A stretch of DNA of 64,000 nucleotides from DAIDKA01 sp036498905 (lineage in GTDB: Bacteria > Pseudomonadota > Gammaproteobacteria > Steroidobacterales > Steroidobacteraceae), in assembly GCA_036498905.1 (NCBI GenBank), contig DASYER010000063.1:1-64000 (forward strand), written 5' to 3'. Numbering within the stretch: the stretch's first letter is position 1; the number at the start of each line of letters is the position of its first letter. A program made the position numbers and the translations under genes. Below the pieces are notes generated by a model that saw only the letters and a list, made by a program, of their open reading frames with translations, did no database searches and was not told the origin of the DNA. Positions 61,477 to 64,000 of this stretch are shown in pieces.

Positions 61477-62967
61477 TTACAGCGTCACTCCGGTTTTCCA
61501 GATGGCAAGCTCACGCTCGCCATTGATCTCAGCGCGCGTGGGGCGGCCGGAGGCCGTAGCGATCACCAGTTCGAGGAACTCGTGTGCAAGATCGTCCATC
61601 GCGGCGCCCGTCAGCAACGGCCCGGCGTTAAAATCGATCCAGCGCGGTTTGGCCTCTGCAAGCGTACTGGTGCTTGAAATCTTCAGCGTCGGCGCAGGAA
61701 AGCCCAGCGGTGTTCCGCGGCCGGTGGTGAACAGCAGTACGGTCGCACCGGCGGCCGCGAGCGCCGTGCTGGAGACCGCATCGTTCCCCGGGGACTCGAG
61801 GAGCGCCAGACCCGGGCGGCGGATCCGCTCGCCGTACCGCAGCACTTGCGTCAGTGAGGCATCACCCGCCTTCTGCACGGCGCCGAGGGATTTTTCCTCC
61901 AGTGTCGTGATCCCGCCGGCCAAGTTGCCCGGTGAGGGGTTTTCCGATACCTGCTGTCCGGCCGCCGTGAAGTAGTGTTTGAAGTCATTGACGAGTTTTG
62001 CCGCCTCATCGAATACCCCCTGATCCATGGCACGAGCCATGAGCATCCGTTCGGCACCGAACAGTTCGGGGATCTCCGACAGGATGGGAGTGCCGCCGGC
62101 GTCCGCAATCAAGGTGCTGATGCGACCAACCAGCGGGTTGGCCGTCAGTCCGCTGAATGCATCGGAGCCACCGCACTTCAGTCCCACCACCAGGTCAGAC
62201 AAAGGTCGCGACACCCTTGTGTCCTCCTGGAGGAGGTCGGCAAGCTCCTCGACGGCCCGCACGCCTTCGGCCACCTCGTCGTCCACGGCTTGCGCGTTGA
62301 AACTTCGGACACGGCTGGAATCCAGGTTTGCGGCCTCGAGTAAAGCCCGCAGCTGATTGTTCTCGCACCCGAGACCAACCACTAGAATGCCGCCCGCGTT
62401 GGGGTGCGCGGCAAGTGAGGCCAGAACCTGGCGCGTGCGCATGAGGTCCTCGCCTAGCTGCGAGCAGCCAAACGGATGCGTCAGCGCATAAACTCCATCG
62501 ACCCGACCCTTGAGCCGTTCCCCGGCAATCTCGGCGATGCGCCCCGCCGTGCGTGCAACGCAGCCGACGGTGCACAGCACCCAGATCTCATTGCGCGTCC
62601 CGACACGGCCGCTGTGTCGCGGATAGCCGAGGAAAGTGTGCGAGTCGGCCGGCCCGCGCGGTAGGGGGGGCACCGGGGTGTATATGTAGTCCTCGTGTGC
62701 CGTGAGTGCCGTGGCAAGATTGTGCGTATGGACATGCTCGCCTGGTGCAATCTCCTGCGTCGCAAGTCCAATGGGCCAACCGTACTTGCGTACTGCCGCG
62801 CCCGCATTGATCGGGGTCGCGGCAAGCTTATGTCCGCGCGGCACGAGGAATTTCACGACCAGATCCTCTTCCGGCGATCCAATCCTCTCGCCAGGCTGCA
62901 GATCGCGCAGGGCAACCAGCACATTGTCCCGCGGATGCACTCGCAGCGCTTCGGCAACCGGTATCAT
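61477..62967 (-). CDS. uxaA: UxaA-family altronate dehydratase
   Basis: 496 aa, the usual length. An N-terminal SAF-type domain (residues about 1-90, with a HVHTHNL motif near 80) precedes the catalytic domain with the signature GYPRHSGRVGTRNEIWVLCTVGCV, THPFGCSQLGEDL, VGLGCENNQ and GLKCGGSDAFSGLTANP. Several conserved Cys and His residues fit the metal site. UxaA dehydrates D-altronate to 2-keto-3-deoxygluconate in galacturonate use; galactarate dehydratase is a near relative. The partner uxaB is not in the window. Together with the sugar-acid cluster at 9-17 kb it suggests growth on plant polysaccharides. Confidence 0.85.
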   Translation of the reverse strand: MIPVAEALRVHPRDNVLVALRDLQPGERIGSPEEDLVVKFLVPRGHKLAATPINAGAAVRKYGWPIGLATQEIAPGEHVHTHNLATALTAHEDYIYTPVPPLPRGPADSHTFLGYPRHSGRVGTRNEIWVLCTVGCVARTAGRIAEIAGERLKGRVDGVYALTHPFGCSQLGEDLMRTRQVLASLAAHPNAGGILVVGLGCENNQLRALLEAANLDSSRVRSFNAQAVDDEVAEGVRAVEELADLLQEDTRVSRPLSDLVVGLKCGGSDAFSGLTANPLVGRISTLIADAGGTPILSEIPELFGAERMLMARAMDQGVFDEAAKLVNDFKHYFTAAGQQVSENPSPGNLAGGITTLEEKSLGAVQKAGDASLTQVLRYGERIRRPGLALLESPGNDAVSSTALAAAGATVLLFTTGRGTPLGFPAPTLKISSTSTLAEAKPRWIDFNAGPLLTGAAMDDLAHEFLELVIATASGRPTRAEINGERELAIWKTGVTL

Positions 62968-63015
62968 ATCTGTATAGTAACCGTGCGCCTGCTACCAATA
63001 CAAAGCCACCGACAT

Positions 63016-64000
63016 TCAATACGCGACCGTACGGACCGTCCGCTCCGACTCGATCACTTCGGTCTCATCGGATGACTCGTCCGGGTCGCTTGCGGCCACG
63101 GATAGAAACCAATAGCGGCGGGCGTCGAACACATGGGGTGCCAGCGTCTTCGGGTCGGTAACGATCCGTATGGTCGCTGCCGCCGAGTAGTGCAACAGGC
63201 GGTCCGGATCCTCCATCGAATCGAGCGCCGCGGCGAGCGCATCCGTTTCGGGTCTGACGTGCACGATGATTTCTGCGCAGGCCGCCTCAGGAGCACCGGG
63301 TGTGCAGGGCACGGCGCGCGTGTATCGGAACTGGATCCGCTGATTAATGAGGACGAGGGAAAATCCGGGCAGCGGAAGAGGTGCGGTGATTTCGTAGGGG
63401 ACACCCTGCTGCAGGGTGGCATCGATCCACATGGCGGTTTGCAGGTTGTAGTCCGCGCGCGTATCTGCGTCGATTGCTTTCTGATCGAAGGCGACATGCA
63501 TTGCGGCAATGGCGGCGTTCATCAATGTGGGTACCTGTGCACCGTGCGGAGCGCGCTTGCGAATCTGCGACTCGGTCTCGGCCGATACACGCCGGGCGAA
63601 CTTAGCCGTGTCGATGACCTTCTTGAGTTCACCCGCTCTGGAGAGCGCGATGTCGGGAAAGCGCAGCAGCGATGGCCGAAACTCGGTGTTGGGCGCACGA
63701 TCATCGGAGTTGCCGATCGGCCATACGCCAGGATCGAAATCCGTGCTGCTCGGCTCCCAGGAAATCACCCACCCGGCGTGACTCGCCTGTACTTGTCGTT
63801 TCAGAGCGCGCGTTGCCCGTGCGCTGCTGACGATGCCCTTCCAGATGCGAACGTGATCCGTCTGCACGGTGACGGTCGCATCGCCGGCGGACCAATTGAA
63901 CTTCAGCGTCGTGCTGCGAGTCGGCAGATCCGGCATCGGAGCTGCCGCGTGCTGCGCGCCTGCCGGATCATTCTGCCATTTGATCAGCTGCTGATAGTCT
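63016..64000 (-). CDS. Hypothetical protein, 5' end beyond window
   Basis: At least 328 aa; the frame stays open from ATG 63936 to the window edge (YQQLIKWQNDPAGAQHAAAP), so the true start lies outside. The visible part is mixed alpha/beta with no motif I recognise: an N-terminal strand-rich region (TTLKFNWSAGDATVTVQTD), LLRFPDIALSRAGELKKVID, a helical stretch with AIAAMHVAFDQKAIDADTRADYN, and an acidic tail (ASDPDESSDETEVIESE). Followed 48 bp later by the uxaA-like gene, possibly one operon. Confidence 0.6.
   Translation of the reverse strand, partial: DYQQLIKWQNDPAGAQHAAAPMPDLPTRSTTLKFNWSAGDATVTVQTDHVRIWKGIVSSARATRALKRQVQASHAGWVISWEPSSTDFDPGVWPIGNSDDRAPNTEFRPSLLRFPDIALSRAGELKKVIDTAKFARRVSAETESQIRKRAPHGAQVPTLMNAAIAAMHVAFDQKAIDADTRADYNLQTAMWIDATLQQGVPYEITAPLPLPGFSLVLINQRIQFRYTRAVPCTPGAPEAACAEIIVHVRPETDALAAALDSMEDPDRLLHYSAAATIRIVTDPKTLAPHVFDARRYWFLSVAASDPDESSDETEVIESERTVRTVAY

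Noticed and set aside
1..64000. tRNA, rRNA, CRISPR arrays, transposases and integrases
   Set aside because: None was recognised; no spaced direct repeats and no transposase- or recombinase-like protein were found in the frames inspected.

Overview
This is a GC-rich bacterial chromosome segment. Gene content (CheZ-type phosphatase, FliG/FliM, proteobacterial two-component proteins, ACS-family transporter, DUF6152-type secreted proteins) points to a Proteobacterium, most likely a Gammaproteobacterium of the Steroidobacter/Nevskia kind. That placement is an inference from gene content; no rRNA or tRNA gene was seen. No CRISPR array, IS element or phage gene was recognised.

Layout. 0.2-8.5 kb: secreted metallo-beta-lactamase-fold protein, GAF-GGDEF cyclase, a decaying padR operon with two frameshifts, a stand-alone secretin N-domain protein, then a divergent module (two secreted proteins facing a winged-helix/TPR membrane regulator). 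8.9-17.2 kb: sugar-acid catabolism, with a beta-helix carbohydrate-active enzyme, xylonate dehydratase (XylD), periplasmic aldose epimerase, an FAH-family keto-deoxy sugar-acid dehydratase and an MFS sugar-acid transporter, consistent with a Weimberg-type route. 17.4-30 kb: mixed accessory genes (TIGR03118 protein, methyltransferases, ABC exporter, acetamidase-like protein, SemiSWEET, a PadR-TolB operon with a visible tandem operator, DHFR-like and aldo/keto reductases).

30-55.7 kb: about 25 kb of signal transduction, all on the minus strand. From its upstream end it reads small ORF, FliG-N fragment, soluble receptor, CheY-like, STAS, CheA2, transmembrane MCP, CheW2, CheR, CheB2; then a duplicated leader; then FliG, FliM, CheY, CheZ, STAS, CheA1, CheW1, PAS-MCP, CheD, CheB1, a NarX/NarL-type pair, a degenerate kinase-like ATPase, HDOD, REC-GGDEF-EAL and an ANTAR regulator. 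Both chemotaxis units are preceded by nearly the same 295-bp non-coding sequence. No FliN, FliF or other flagellar gene is present.

56-60.4 kb: a second copy of the module seen at 5.1-8.5 kb (winged-helix/TPR regulator divergent from a DUF6152 protein and its partner), with an added membrane protein. In both copies the predicted mature DUF6152 protein starts with His-His, suggesting a metal site at the free N-terminus. 60.5-64 kb: YIP1-family membrane protein, UxaA-type altronate dehydratase and a hypothetical gene cut by the window edge.

The strongest leads are the duplicated DUF6152 module with its possible copper site, the duplicated chemotaxis leader, and a soluble receptor carrying a CheZ-like DxxxQ motif.
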